DNA of 64,000 nucleotides from Ampelocalamus luodianensis (Eukaryota; Streptophyta; Magnoliopsida; Poales; Poaceae): the NCBI GenBank assembly GCA_036346255.1, contig CM070632.1:25818657-25882656 (forward strand), read 5' to 3'. This document shows positions 43,881 to 54,883 of the stretch, in pieces. A model generated the notes under the pieces. The model was given only the letters and a program-made list of their open reading frames with translations. It did no database searches and had not been told where the DNA came from. Both the position numbers and the translations under genes were made by a program. Positions within the stretch are counted from its first letter, which is position 1; the number at the start of each line of letters is the position of its first letter.

Positions 43881-45798
43881 AGAAAATCAACCGCACAAGA
43901 GGTTGCATGCAGTAGTAGTAGCTTTCTTTTCTCTCTCTATCTCTTTAGCTGACCCTAGATTAATTGTTGTTCAATTGGTAGATCGTTTGGTTCATGGGAA
44001 GTATAGATTTTTGCAAACCTTAGTTTGTCGAGTTGCGCTGTAGAACCTTTTGGGGCAATTAAGGGTATTTACATTCAGATTTAGGGTTTTGGCTAGTTAG
44101 AACAAATGTGGGTAATTTCGTTAGCTTTCCATGAATATCTAGACCACTAAATTTGTTGTGAGCGAAAATTTAGGACCTCGGTAAGGTCACTGTCCAGAAA
44201 ACGGTCGTCAATGGCAGCGATCGTGCACATGGGCTAATTACACATGGTAGATGGAGCAATTTAATTATTATCATGACTTGAAAAATCTAGGTAATTCTTA
44301 TTAGTTTCCAGAACTACCATTGTTTACTACATTTCAAGTTATAGAAAAATAGATATTAAAAAGTGAAGTAGACTGTTCTGGCATATTCTGGTTTAATCTT
44401 CGTGGGTTGGAAATCGAGAACTAAACGGTGAATTCAGAGGTTTTGTGTAACTATAAAGTTGTAGATAATTTTGTGGGGTTTTTGGAAAGTATATATTTCG
44501 CTAAGTTTGGAGTTCAGAGGAGACAGTTAGAGTCATTTTACTAGTGGGACACAGATAGTGTGCCCGGTAAAGTTGAGTTAAAGGCGTTGATTTTGCGTAT
44601 AGGTTCAATGGTAAATAGTTTGATGTTTTAGTATTGTGGTGGTTTTTTTTAGTGTATTTTAATTGTTTGTCCACGAAGTGTTGCCTTAAGCAATTTGCCA
44701 CCATCTCGCTACCCGGCTCCTAGAGATAAGAGGCGAGTGCATGGTAGAACGATGATCAATTGTTTGGTCGCTGTTTTCTTTATTATTCATTGCCATGATG
44801 CTATTTATGCTATTACATCGCGTAATTACACATCTTGAGAATGAGTATGGCTGCTATTGATGATGAAGACATGAAATGTTGATAATGGAATTTGATGAGG
44901 TTATGACATGAGATAGTGATGATATGAAATGTTGAGGACATGATATGGTAATGACATGGAAATAATGACGGTAAATAATTAAAGATATTGCATCATTTAC
45001 ATTCATCACAACAGGAGTTGTATGAGCCAAGTCGGTGATAAAGTTATGTAACTATTCCGATGAGGTCAGTGAGAAAGATACATGACTAGTCTGGAGTGCT
45101 CTAGATTAAATCCTACTTCAATGGGGACTTTACGGGAGTCCAAGATAGAGTGTTTCATCGACGAGTGAACACTCTGCTATACCGGTATCAGCTGATGGAG
45201 ATGCATATGAGCATATGGCATAGAGTTGCATTGCATTAAATGAAAACGAGATGATATATTATTTGAGTATGAGCACGAATATAAATAAGAGAATGTGTTG
45301 ATGATGATATTGATAATGGTTATTAAATTATTGTTCATTGTTTTATTATATTTTTGCTGAGTCACGGACTCACCCTTGCTCTATTGTTGCTATAGGTGGA
45401 CGTTGATGACAATCTTGCATGGGAGGGGATAGCTCACATGCAACCACTACAATTACTTGATTCACTTTGTGATGAGAACTTTCAATATAGTGTGATGATA
45501 TTCCCTTAGGATTCAATAGACTTGAATAATTCTAGGTGCATGATTGGTTTGAGACTTGATTTATTCATTCAATAGACATGTTATCGATTGTTTATTAATT
45601 TTTGGTTCATTATTGAGTATTGCTTCCTAGTAATTTGATCCTTATGATTATTTGAGTTGCATTTAATGCTTTTATTGTGACTCGTGGACGGGTTTTATTA
45701 TTTAATTGTTTGATGGAAATTGATGTAATATGTTGTTAAAATTAGTAGTTAGTTTGATTTAGTGGCATTCCGGGCTCAGTGTTGGGCGGGGTGTTACA
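43881..45798 (+). repeat. Element D 3' LTR, second part
   Basis: Resumes with AGAAAATCAACC and ends GGGGTGTTACA. Closely matches D's 5' LTR from 44230 onward. With the first part, the LTR is about 2.25 kb. It lies head-to-head with K, so the two form a large inverted repeat centred near 43880. Confidence 0.82.
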
Positions 45799-46731
45799 AC
45801 TGCAAAGGCCTTGTGATGATTATCTTAGTCTCACGCCCATGGTAGTGTGTTGTCAGTAAAAGATGATTGTCTCTTGTGGGTAAAGTTGTACAACCTCTTC
45901 AGAGTGAAAACTGTCCAGATAGCCGTGTCCATGGTCATGGGTGATGACAAGAACTTACTTGAAGTAGACTCAATTTTTATAAAATAATTTGTGGATGGAA
46001 TAGAGTGCTGGGTTGGAGCCCGAGGATTTGGATTGTCTTGGTTGGAGCCAGTGAAAGTACGGGTTGTAGCCCGAGGAAAAACACAACATTAGGTGGAAGG
46101 AGCCACTCAATGATATAGGGAGGTTGGAGCCTCCTCTAATATTTTATATCAAAACTCAATTTCATTAAAACATGTGTTAGTTAAAATGCTAGGTCTGAGG
46201 ACTTGCTTAGTGTATGGTCTAATTCAATTGTAGCTTTGTGCAAATAAAAGAACCACTAGCCTTACCTTGAATAGCCTTGCATCTATTATAATTGCATTCC
46301 GAGTGCTGGATCGCGGAGTATGGTTGTGTACTCACACTCACTTATTATAACAAAACTCATAGACATTGGACCAAGACCCCTATGCCTACTCATGGCATCT
46401 GGACCAGATGGTGAACATGATGGAGGACCTTAGGCTGGGACCTCCAATCGCTTACCTGTGGTCATTGTGGATAGATCCACCATTTGCTTCCTGCTTCCAC
46501 TCACGTCTCTACTTTCTGTACTGAACACTATGTACATTATTTGGCATGTTGGGCCCGTATTGTCAAACAAATGAACATATGGTCTATTTATATGATGTAA
46601 TATTAACTATGGTATGATTATGTGTGATGTATGTGAATGATTCAATAATGTACCTATGTGTACTATCTACTGATCCAAGGAATAGCGATGTTTACACAGA
46701 GGGTTCTGAATTGCAAATTCGGGTCCCGACA
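45799..46731 (+). repeat. LTR G, 3' part (gypsy-type)
   Basis: Ends GGGTCCCGACA, like other gypsy LTRs here, and carries a diverged form of the shared block (TTGTACAACCTCTTCAGAGTG, then GTGTCCATGGTCATGG). Element D's LTR abuts it on the left, so D inserted into G. The start of G is outside the window. Nothing coding. GGTTGGAGCC-type phrases recur several times at 46010-46130. Confidence 0.6.
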
Positions 46732-47309
46732 TGGTCCTAGCCTCTGGCCTAGATCCAATGCCATCTCCCTCCCCCACCGACGACGATAGCGGTGGTCGCC
46801 GAGTTCTCCCCCCATTCATTGACTCCATGTGGGCCCTCCTTCCACAACGCGACGACAAGGACTAAATCTATCGGTGTGGAGACCTGAGCTGGTCATAGGC
46901 CAGAGCCCAGTGGCGATGATGCATGGAGGTGGTAGCACCAGGCTGTGGTGCGAGCAACAGATCCAAGTAGCGTGTGCCTGGTGGAGCAGTGCGCCCAAGT
47001 GCATGTCGTGCTGGCCTCCAGCCCAGATCCAACGCCGTCTACCTTCCCCCACCAATGATGATAGCGGTGTTCGATGAGTGCTCCCCCAGTCGATCGACTC
47101 CATGTGGGCCCCTTCCATGGCGCGCTGGCAACGACTAAATTGATCGGTGTGGAGACCAGATCTGGTCGAAGGCTGTAGCCCAGTGTCGGCGATGCATGGA
47201 GGCGGCAGCACCAGGTAGTGGTGGTGCTAGAGATAGAGATATATATATATATAGAGAGAGAGAGAGGAGGTGGCTGAGCGGCGGGCTTGCCGCCGGTGAG
47301 GGTCGGTGG
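46732..47309. repeat. GC-rich stretch with a ~273-bp tandem duplication
   Basis: Two diverged copies of one unit. AGATCCAA.GCC.TCT at about 46751 recurs at 47025, and CATGGAGG.GG.AGCACCAGG at 46922 recurs at 47195. AT and AG microsatellites follow (47239-47266). Six-frame open reading is incidental. The nature of the host DNA is not recognised. It is the target of element H. Confidence 0.7.
47239..47266. repeat. (AT)n(AG)n microsatellite
   Basis: Seven AT units followed by about seven AG units. Confidence 0.95.
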
Positions 47310-47643
47310 TGTTAGCTATAATCTTGACTTAATTGTTTATTTACATGTAATGGCATCATCATGGCTAGAAACTGCAACACTAGTGGGCACTAGAAACGGT
47401 AGCACTAGTTGCATGTGTGTGTTCATTGCCGTAGTGGGTAGTAGAAACAGCAGCATTAGTAGCAATTCATTGCATTACTTGTAACATAGTGTTTCTTGAT
47501 GTATAAAATGAAAATAAATAAAAAATCAGAAAAGGCTGTGAAGTTAAGTAGCACCAAAGACTATTGTGTTCATCTTTTGCTGTCCAGTGCGTGTGTGTGT
47601 GCGTTTTTTTCTAGATCATTCGTGTGAGCCGGTGGTGCCAACA
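47310..47643 (+). repeat. Element H 5' LTR (334 bp)
   Basis: TGTTAGCTATAATC...GGTGCCAACA. Contains four GCA(G)CACTAG/AGCATTAG-like phrases and a GTGTGTGTG run near the end. Confidence 0.85.
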
Positions 47644-47644
47644 A

Positions 47645-47656
47645 TTGGTATCAGAG
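47645..47656 (+). promoter_or_regulatory. Element H primer binding site
   Basis: TTGGTATCAGAGC directly after the LTR, complementary to the initiator Met tRNA. Confidence 0.85.
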
Positions 47657-48901
47657 CGAGATTCAATGTGAGGAGAGTGCTCACCCGGTGGCGCCGACGG
47701 CAGGGCACTGCGTGGCACCAATGGCGCGGCATGGTACCCGACAGAGCGGGCAAACCTAGAGATGGCGCAGAACCTGTTTGAGGACCAGCAGGAGCAGCTG
47801 GAGCGCAACATGGAGCAGCCCTAGGTGTTGCGACAGTGGCGGAGACACGGCGCAAGGTGTGGAGGTGCACAAGGCGCGGGGCGCGTCACATGACCGTGGC
47901 CGCGAGGGCAACGAGCGTCACGGCCAAGAGTGGGTGCGTGCGAGCGGGCGCCAAGACAGGCGGTTGCAAGCACAGATGTGCACGTGCGAGGGCCAGTTGG
48001 TGGTGTAGCTCCATGCAGAGGTGCTGGCGCACGTAGGCGACGTCGCGACCGGGGTACAATGTGGAGCATGCGGCTCTGCGGTGAAGAGAGCTGGAGCATT
48101 TGGGCGAAGGTGCACAGGTGTCAGCAATGAGTCAACTGCAGCACCATGCGCTCAGGAGCACGACGATGAAGGTCCGCATGGCCATCGCGAGGCCAGTGCG
48201 GTGTGCCAGAATCGCATGTGATGTGCGCACCGGCGGCTACGATGTGATCGTCGCAGAGTAGGCCGATGACGGTAGTCTCCACGGGAGGTAGAGGCTAGTG
48301 GTAGCAAGCTGAGGTGGTGTGAAGCCACTGGGAAACGAGTCAGCATGAGGCCGACAAACGGCGATGGCATGGAGGCTGTCGTCGCAAGAAAAATCGGAGG
48401 TCGGAGTCGCCCGGTGAGTTGTACCATCGACGACGAAGTTGTGGCGGCAAAGAGGTAGCGGTGAAGAATGGTGACGACATGTCTCCTAAATACATGCTAC
48501 TAAGGAACGTCGTTGTCAACCGGCAAGGCAAGATGGGCGAATGTACTGTCCATCTCCATGTCCTGGCGAGAGCTGCCAAATGCATGGGCTACGGTGGCAC
48601 TCATGTTCACGGTCGCGGATGGCGGGAACGACTGTAATGTCCCTCAAGTGTGATCACATGGTGAGGGCGATTGTACTGCTCTCAAGGCAGAGTGCACCAC
48701 GTGGTAGAGAAGCGGTTACAAGCATGGATTCGGCGACACATAAAGGGAACTTGTGTTGCTAACCTGTGTTGAGTGGGAAGGCGGAACTTGTTAAAGATAA
48801 GTGTTGAAGACCGCGAATGATGCGATGAGTCATGCAAGAGGAGCCGCTGCGTGTGGCAAGAGGTTGCAGGCGATCCGCAACGGTGAGTCGGCATGTCAAT
48901 A
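47657..48901 (+). other. Element H interior, GC-rich, no recognised protein
   Basis: Strongly GC-rich, unlike its own LTRs. Several overlapping frames of 60-90 codons are open. A plus-strand frame near 47760 reads AQNLFEDQQEQLERNMEQP before a stop, a charged coiled-coil-like phrase that could be the remains of a gag-like or captured reading frame. No zinc knuckle or known domain is seen. Captured host sequence is possible but unproven. Confidence 0.5.
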
Positions 48902-48903
48902 TT

Positions 48904-48913
48904 AGGGGGGGAA
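48904..48913 (+). other. Element H polypurine tract
   Basis: AGGGGGGGAA just before the 3' LTR. Confidence 0.85.
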
Positions 48914-48914
48914 T

Positions 48915-49252
48915 TTTTAGCTATATATAATCTTGACTTAATTGTTTACTTGCATGTAATGGCATCATCATGGCTAGAAACTGCAGCATTAGTGGGCAAT
49001 AGAAACGATAGCACTAGTTGCATGTGTGTGTTCATTGCCGTAGTAGGTACTAGAAACAGCAGCATTAGTAGCACTTCATTGCATTAGTTCCAATGTAGAG
49101 TGTTTCTTGATGTATAAAATGAAAAGAAAAAAAATTTAGAAAAGGCTGTGAAGTTAAGCAGCACCAAAGACTGTTGTGTTCATCTTTTGCTGTTCAGGGC
49201 GTGTGTGTGTGTGTTTTGTTGAGGTCATTTGTGTGAGCCGGTCGTGCCAACA
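48915..49252 (+). repeat. Element H 3' LTR (338 bp)
   Basis: Aligns throughout with the 5' LTR. The initial TG is mutated to TT, and small insertions (TATATA) distinguish it. Ends GTGCCAACA. Confidence 0.85.
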
Positions 49253-49669
49253 GGCGGCAGCGATGCGAGTAGAGGGGGCGGAGGCCATGGGTGGGCACGA
49301 GAAGAGAGAGAAGCCAGAGGGGAAGGAAAGAAAAGAAGGAAGGAGAAGAAAGAAAAGTTAGAGAAAAAAAATGGGAGGGTAATATGAGTATTTTTGAAAA
49401 AAAATCAATAGAAAAAAATCTAACGGGGTTGACAACAGTGGTATAAAAAGGTATGGTTTTGAGTTTACAGTGGCATGTAAGGGTGATGTTATTTTGCAAT
49501 GGCAGATTAGGATCCGGAACATTTGCAATGTTATATAAAAAAATTTCCCTTAAAAAAAGTCCTTCATGCCCACGTCAATTGCTAAGGGCCACCACCACCT
49601 GGAGGTGTTACTCCAAATCTGTGGTCTCTGTCCAAAATCTATCGGAAAAATATAAAAAGAAGTTTCATC
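49253..49669. other. Purine-rich, then AT-rich stretch, unassigned
   Basis: Begins with the GGCGG duplication of H, continues as an AG-rich run (49290-49370), then an AT-rich tail ending near AAATTTCCCTTAAAAAAAG. The tail resembles ends of some plant DNA transposons, but no matching partner terminus was found. No gene. Confidence 0.4.
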
Positions 49670-50172
49670 TGTAGCGATCTTAGAAATCTATTGAGGTGGA
49701 GTTGCTAGTTTTCGACAGATGTTCAGCATAAGCATAAACAGTCCTAGTACATTGACTGGTTGTGATGAGGACATGACCCCTATGGATACAACCATATTTG
49801 CTATGCTTACTGTTCCAAGTATAAGATCTCGTACGCTTCACTTAAATTATCAACGCCGTGTCACTTTTGGTCCAAGACAAGCAAGCAGTTCGAGCTGGAC
49901 CCGTTTTGGAATCGATTCGGTCTCGAATCAGCGACAACACCAACTTAAAACAGACATAACTTTCACATACGGAGTCCGTTGGAGGTCCACGAGTACTTGA
50001 TTGAAAGCTTATTTTGTCCTCTTTCCAATGGATCCGGCGTCACCTTCAAATTCCTTCTGGACTGATTGCAATCATCAAAAGAAGACGTTATATCACTTGT
50101 TTGGGCCAATCTAGGCCTTGTAATCATACTGAACTTGGCCCATCTGCCGGTGGACCACCTGGGGGTGCTATT

Positions 50173-50190
50173 ACTGTTCACGTGAACAGT
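50173..50190. promoter_or_regulatory. Perfect 18-bp palindrome with G-box core
   Basis: ACTGTTCAC joined to its exact complement GTGAACAGT, giving a central CACGTG. It lies 58 bp upstream of the TATA candidate, a normal distance for a bZIP/bHLH-bound promoter element. Confidence 0.7.
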
Positions 50191-50247
50191 ATCCGTGAGA
50201 TTAGTCCCACCCCTTTAGTTTTATTAGATGTGTGGCTCCTCATCCCC

Positions 50248-50255
50248 TATTTAAG
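50248..50255 (+). promoter_or_regulatory. Candidate TATA box, element I LTR
   Basis: CTATTTAA in a GGAGGTCGCACCCCC context, downstream of the G-box palindrome. Confidence 0.5.
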
Positions 50256-50643
50256 GAGGTCGCACCCCCTCTAGTTTTCTTGGATTTTGTTTAGTTAAAA
50301 GTTAGCCTTGTTGCAACTTCGTGTATTGGCTTGTGTCGACTAGACCAACCATAATACCGCTTCAAAATCCCAACTCAATTCAATATTTCAATTCCTATTT
50401 GCAATTTCAGATTGCTTTATCTTTTTCTTGCGTGCTTCTTCGGTGTATGTAGGAATCGACAGCCGTGGTCGAGTCATCAGGGTATTAGTACGGTTGATAA
50501 CGACTTGTCAATCAGTTCAGTGATTGTGTGGTTTCGAGCCTTGCGTGTTCGTAGCCAAGATCGTGAGAGTTGAGCGACGCCTACCGAACTTATCGTTCTC
50601 ATCGAAAGATCGGGCCAACAATCAAACCTTCGGGTTCATCAGG

Positions 50644-50655
50644 TGGTATCAGAGC
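50644..50655 (+). promoter_or_regulatory. Element I primer binding site
   Basis: TGGTATCAGAGC, full match to the Met-initiator complement. Confidence 0.85.
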
Positions 50656-51870
50656 TTCAGTTGATCGGTGAGAATTTCTAGTTTTCTAGTAGTATATTCG
50701 TTTTTATACCTAGAGTCCAGAAAATTGCCCAAAAAAAATTATTGCATCTATCATCCATACCGAACCAATCTGAGCCATTGTAATTTTCTTTTCGGTATTT
50801 TGTTTGTTGAATCATTGGTTGCATCGTCGTGTCTAGTTGCTGATTTCTAGTTCTAGTTATTGTCTAGTTAGTCTTTGTCTAGTTGCATCTCGTGTTTCCT
50901 TTGCGTCGCTTGATCGTTCGTTTAGGGTCTTAGTTTTTGCATCTAAAACAGAAAATTCGTGCGTTAGAACTCCTCTAATCCGCACCAAAAACTAGAAAAT
51001 CCTTACTGTTGTTCATCTGAAAAAAAAGAGAGGGTTGCTGTAATCTTTTGGAAGAATTGATATTATTTGCGACTTGCGATAAACCTTAGGGCCAACCAAA
51101 TATTAGAAGGAAAAAAGAGGCAGCCGCATAGAACAAAAGCCGCGGTAAAAAAAAAAAAGAGAAAATAAAAGTGCATTAAAATTGGTGGAGACCTTCTACA
51201 TATAACCAAAAGCATCCACAAAAAATTTCAGCAAGTTTAGCCCACGTGTTTGAAAGATATAGCAGTTTCAAATTTAAACCCGAGACGGATTCGAGTCCGA
51301 GTAGAATTCCGTATCCGAGACACCTTCAGTAAAACGGGCATAACTTTTGCATACGGTGTCCGTTTTTGACTTTCTTGTGCTCGTTTTGAAGCTAATGACG
51401 AGGCGCATCTTTTCTACCTAATCCATTAGTCTCTCTCGAGGTGCCCCAAAATCGGCCATCTTCGGCCCCGAATTCGCGTCGGAAGTTTTCGGTTTCTGTT
51501 TTTGCCGTTTATTTCGATCTTCCTTTAGGAATTTGGAGTTCACCTCAACTGCAAAGTTGTAGATCTCGTCAAAACCTTTCAAACAAGCATATATAAGCCA
51601 TATAAAACTTTTTTTTCATCATTTGAGACTAGCTATTGTTTCTGCTCAATCTAGAGGGCTTTTTGCGTGCATCGATATTGCTGTTTTTGTGCTCTACATC
51701 ACGCGAACAATCTTGTGCCCTTAGAAAAAAGTTTGAGTAGTTAGCTAGCGTCTCTCTTAGCACTTGTTGTGAGGCTTTCCCTTGCTTGCATCAAGTCACA
51801 TTGATCGTTGCGTGTGCGTACGTACACTTCTCTTCATAGGGCTTTGATTAGCTAGCTTTGATTAGGCTAG
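50656..51870 (+). mobile_element. Element I untranslated leader, cut by element B
   Basis: 1.2 kb of AT-rich sequence with TAGTTGCTG/CTAGTT phrases and no open frame. At about 51336 it repeats a phrase from the LTR (ATAACTTTTGCATACGG). Interrupted at 51871 by element B after GCTAG. The rest of element I is beyond the window. Confidence 0.6.
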
Positions 51871-53190
51871 TGTAACAGCACTAACTTAGGGTTTGTATTT
51901 CCAATGTAAAATTTTGAGGAGAAATAAAAACTTTTATTGTCTCATCAAATCATTTGGAAGCTTTCCAAGTTTTCCCTAGCAATTTCTATTTTCTAGAATT
52001 AAATTCCTGTGAATGGAAATTGTTGTCAGCAAATTCTTAGCTTTCCAACTTGTGATCATCCTCTGAAATTATTTTTCCTATCATCTTGACCATCCTAGAT
52101 ACCTCCCTGAATTATTTCACAATTTTTAGATTTTAATTGCTATTTCAAATGGCCAAGTCAAACCAGTTTACAAATCTGGTCAAACCCTTGGTCAGCAACT
52201 TGTGAATTTTCTTGGGAGAAATATAGTGCATGAAAATTCCTGGAAAAATTACACAATGTTGTTCTCTGTTCCAGTAAGCTTCCATAAAAATTTCAGAATT
52301 TTTGGAGCTCAGGAGCTACCTCTAAAAATTCCCAAAACCCTCTCTGTCTTTTTAATTCAAATCTGAAATCACTGTTCCTCGGGTTCAAACCCCACTTGGG
52401 CTCGAGTCCGACCGCACCTAATGGACTCGGTCGCACCGCCTAGTTGCACCGTGCGAGCCGATGGTGTCACCGTCCGATGAAGATCGAGCGGTCCACATTG
52501 CTTGCCTCGTCGACCTGTCCGAATGCATACACCAATCTCAGCCGTCCATTTCGGATCGGTGATCGACATTCTCTTGATCGAGTCAGACCAACTGTTCACG
52601 CCGCACTTGACTCTGGTTCGCGCCGCTTTGATCTTTGTCGGCGTGGCGGGCCCCATTGTCGGTCGTCACCTACCTCTCGCTCGAAGAGCTGAGTCTTTGG
52701 CGGCGGCATGCATGCGCGCCACCTCGCCTCGCCGTCCATTCTCGGTTTCCTCGCGCTTCACCTCGGCGCATCATCGCTGCTAGCCCATACCAGTGCGGCA
52801 TTGTCGCCGTCACCTACCTCTCGACTTCGCGCTTTTTCTTCCTTGCGTCTCGGGCGAGAAGCTCCGCCTCTCGTTCCTCCGCCTCGTCCCTACTTAAGCT
52901 CACCCAAAGCTCCTCTTCCTTCTTTAGACACCATTAAGCAATCCCCTATCACCCATTGCTCCTCCGAGCTCAAATCATAGTGGTGCTCGAGCTCGGTGCG
53001 CACCAGTGCCGCCACCGCCGTGTCAACACCACAACCAGTGAAGCTCATCTTCTCCTTTTCGCGTCATATCGTGTTCCAGATCCCTATCATGTTTTCCCCT
53101 CAGCTAATTTTGAGTTTCACTAGCAGGGGGCCGTTGAATTTTGGTGTCCCTCTTCTTCGGCCGAAAGTTGGATCTTCGTCCTCATCTCCG

Positions 53191-53284
53191 GTGAGTTGGT
53201 TCCTAGAGCAATTGCTCGCGCTAGCACCATCTAGTGCACTCACTCGAGCTATCTCCATCTCTCTTTTCCCCTATTTTTGCTCAG
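53191..53284 (+). other. Candidate 94-bp leader intron, element B 5' LTR
   Basis: CCG|GTGAGTT donor, TATTTTTGCTCAG|GTTG acceptor. 93 bp in the 3' LTR (62325-62417). Same position, sites and length as in element A although the body sequences differ. Confidence 0.45.
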
Positions 53285-54859
53285 GTTGCTCCCTCCTCGG
53301 TGACCCCTTGATCGCCGCCGCAGGTTCTCGTCGCCGGGCCATCTCCGGCAGCCACTTGAGCTCCGCGTCATCCCGGTGAGTTCCTGGTAACCCACTGATG
53401 CTCATGCGCGCGCTAGTTTTCATCATATTCCTATTTGGCGCCGTCGCCCCTTATCACCTCCACGGCCGGCCGCCGCGAGCTGTCGCCGCGCCGCCACGGT
53501 GCCGCTCAAGCCACACCACTGCCACCCCTAGTTTCCATTCACTCTGGGTGACCCATTTTTGAGCTCTCCTTCGCCGCGCCACCACTCCACCGCCGGCGAT
53601 CACCACCGCTCCTGATCAACCAGAGCCTCCCCTGTTCTTCCTTGAGCTCCCTGTTGCTGTTGTGGCTGACAGTGGGGCCCACCTCCCTTAAGCTTTGTAG
53701 TTAGCTGTTAATCATGCTTATGATTGTTCATTAGTTCACTCTCATTGCATGATCAAAATTGGTATTGGAAGTTTGAAAGTAATTTAGTGTTGTTCTCTGT
53801 AATTGCCTCTTGTTGTCGTTTCTGTTGTCAGTAACCAGATTCTAGTTTCATGCTCATGCTTTGGATTCTTGTTTAGTCTTTGATGACTCCTTTTGTTGTA
53901 GTGGTTAGCATGAAAACATTTAGTTAGTATCTTTAAGTTTCAAAGCTCTTGTTCATGTTTGATCAAAGGGATAGTTAGATGATCTTGTTGACTGTCTCTG
54001 TAATCATGGTTCTTGCCTTATCAAGCATTGTAAGGTCTTGTAGTAGAAGCATCTTGAAATTGTTAACCTTAATATTTGTGGGTGTGATGCTTAGGTGTGT
54101 TAGTAGCTGAAATTTTATTAAAGCCCAACCTTAATTAGAAAATTGTTAGCATCCAATAGTTGGCTAATTATCTAGTTAGTGTTTTCAATAACTTCTTGTA
54201 GGTTCTGTGCTCTCAACTAATAATGGTTGTTTTAGAGTAGCTAGTTGTTTTTGATGTGTTAACTTGATGATTAAATAATAGATGTGCACACAATCACCAT
54301 CAAAGTCTGTAGAAAGATTAAAACATATAAGAGGATTGATTTTGTGGTTATCTTGGTAAATCAAGTGAGTGGATAGATCTATCTTGAAAGCATGTCTATT
54401 TGAATCATCTCTGTAGCTGCTATTTTGTTATTCCTTTTGTGATAGTCTAGCCTCTGTGTATAAATTGGTGTTTGTATTTGATTGTTGAGTTTTGCCGGTG
54501 TTATTCGTTCTTATTCATTGTTTTTGTTCAATCGTTGAAGCTCGACATTTGCGGTAACCACGAGTGATCCTCGCAGCAAGTCGAGCATTCTGAGCAACAG
54601 CAGCCAGGCAAGCAGTTTGATCATGTTAATCCCAGTATTTTAAAGTCTAATATTTTGTTTCAACTGTATGTATGCATCGCTTAATTTGTGTTAAATTGGT
54701 TAGATAATCCTTTAGATGCATAATCTGTAGGCAAATGATATTCCTCTACTACGAGCCTAGGTTATTTCTTTGTGATTAGAAATCATTGGATGATCTCTTG
54801 TCACTTAGTAGATCCGGGTCAATTTGCTTAGACATGCTTAGCCATCGGTAGAGCTGGGC

Positions 54860-54883
54860 GGTTATCGACTTTAGTCGGTAACC
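54860..54883 (+). repeat. GGTTATCGAC hairpin with wobble pair, B 5' LTR
   Basis: Arms GGTTATCGAC and GTCGGTAACC with a TTTA loop. Relative to element A the only arm change is A to G, which keeps a U-G pair in RNA. The 3' LTR copy starts at 63982 and runs into the window edge. Confidence 0.85.

Larger units (their letters stand above)
47310..49252 (+). mobile_element. Element H: complete 1.94-kb non-autonomous LTR element
   Basis: Two ~335-bp LTRs (47310-47643 and 48915-49252), about 90% identical by eye, enclose a 1.27-kb interior. A full Met-type primer site sits one base after the 5' LTR and a polypurine tract before the 3' LTR. Flanked by GGTGG (47305-47309) and GGCGG (49253-49257). No protease, RT, RNase H or integrase is present, so mobilisation must be in trans. 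The CCAACA LTR end followed by ATTGGTATCAGAGC suggests a copia-type partner, but that is inference. Confidence 0.85.
49670..50641 (+). repeat. Element I 5' LTR, probable Tat/Grande-like gypsy (972 bp)
   Basis: The 3' boundary is firm: it ends CGGGTTCATCA two bases before TGGTATCAGAGC. The 5' boundary is proposed at TGTAGCGATC. An 18-bp palindrome centred on a G-box lies at 50173-50190, and a CTATTTAA TATA candidate at 50248-50255. No second LTR is in the window. The Tat/Grande-like label is by general resemblance of leader and LTR length only. Confidence 0.55.

Noticed and set aside
47821..48637. A captured host gene inside element H
   Set aside because: Tempting because of high GC and many frames, but no domain, no intron-exon pattern and no consistent long frame; kept only as a possibility.
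49370..49560. Terminal inverted repeat of a DNA transposon
   Set aside because: The AAATTTCCCTT tail looks like such an end, but no complementary partner or target duplication was found.
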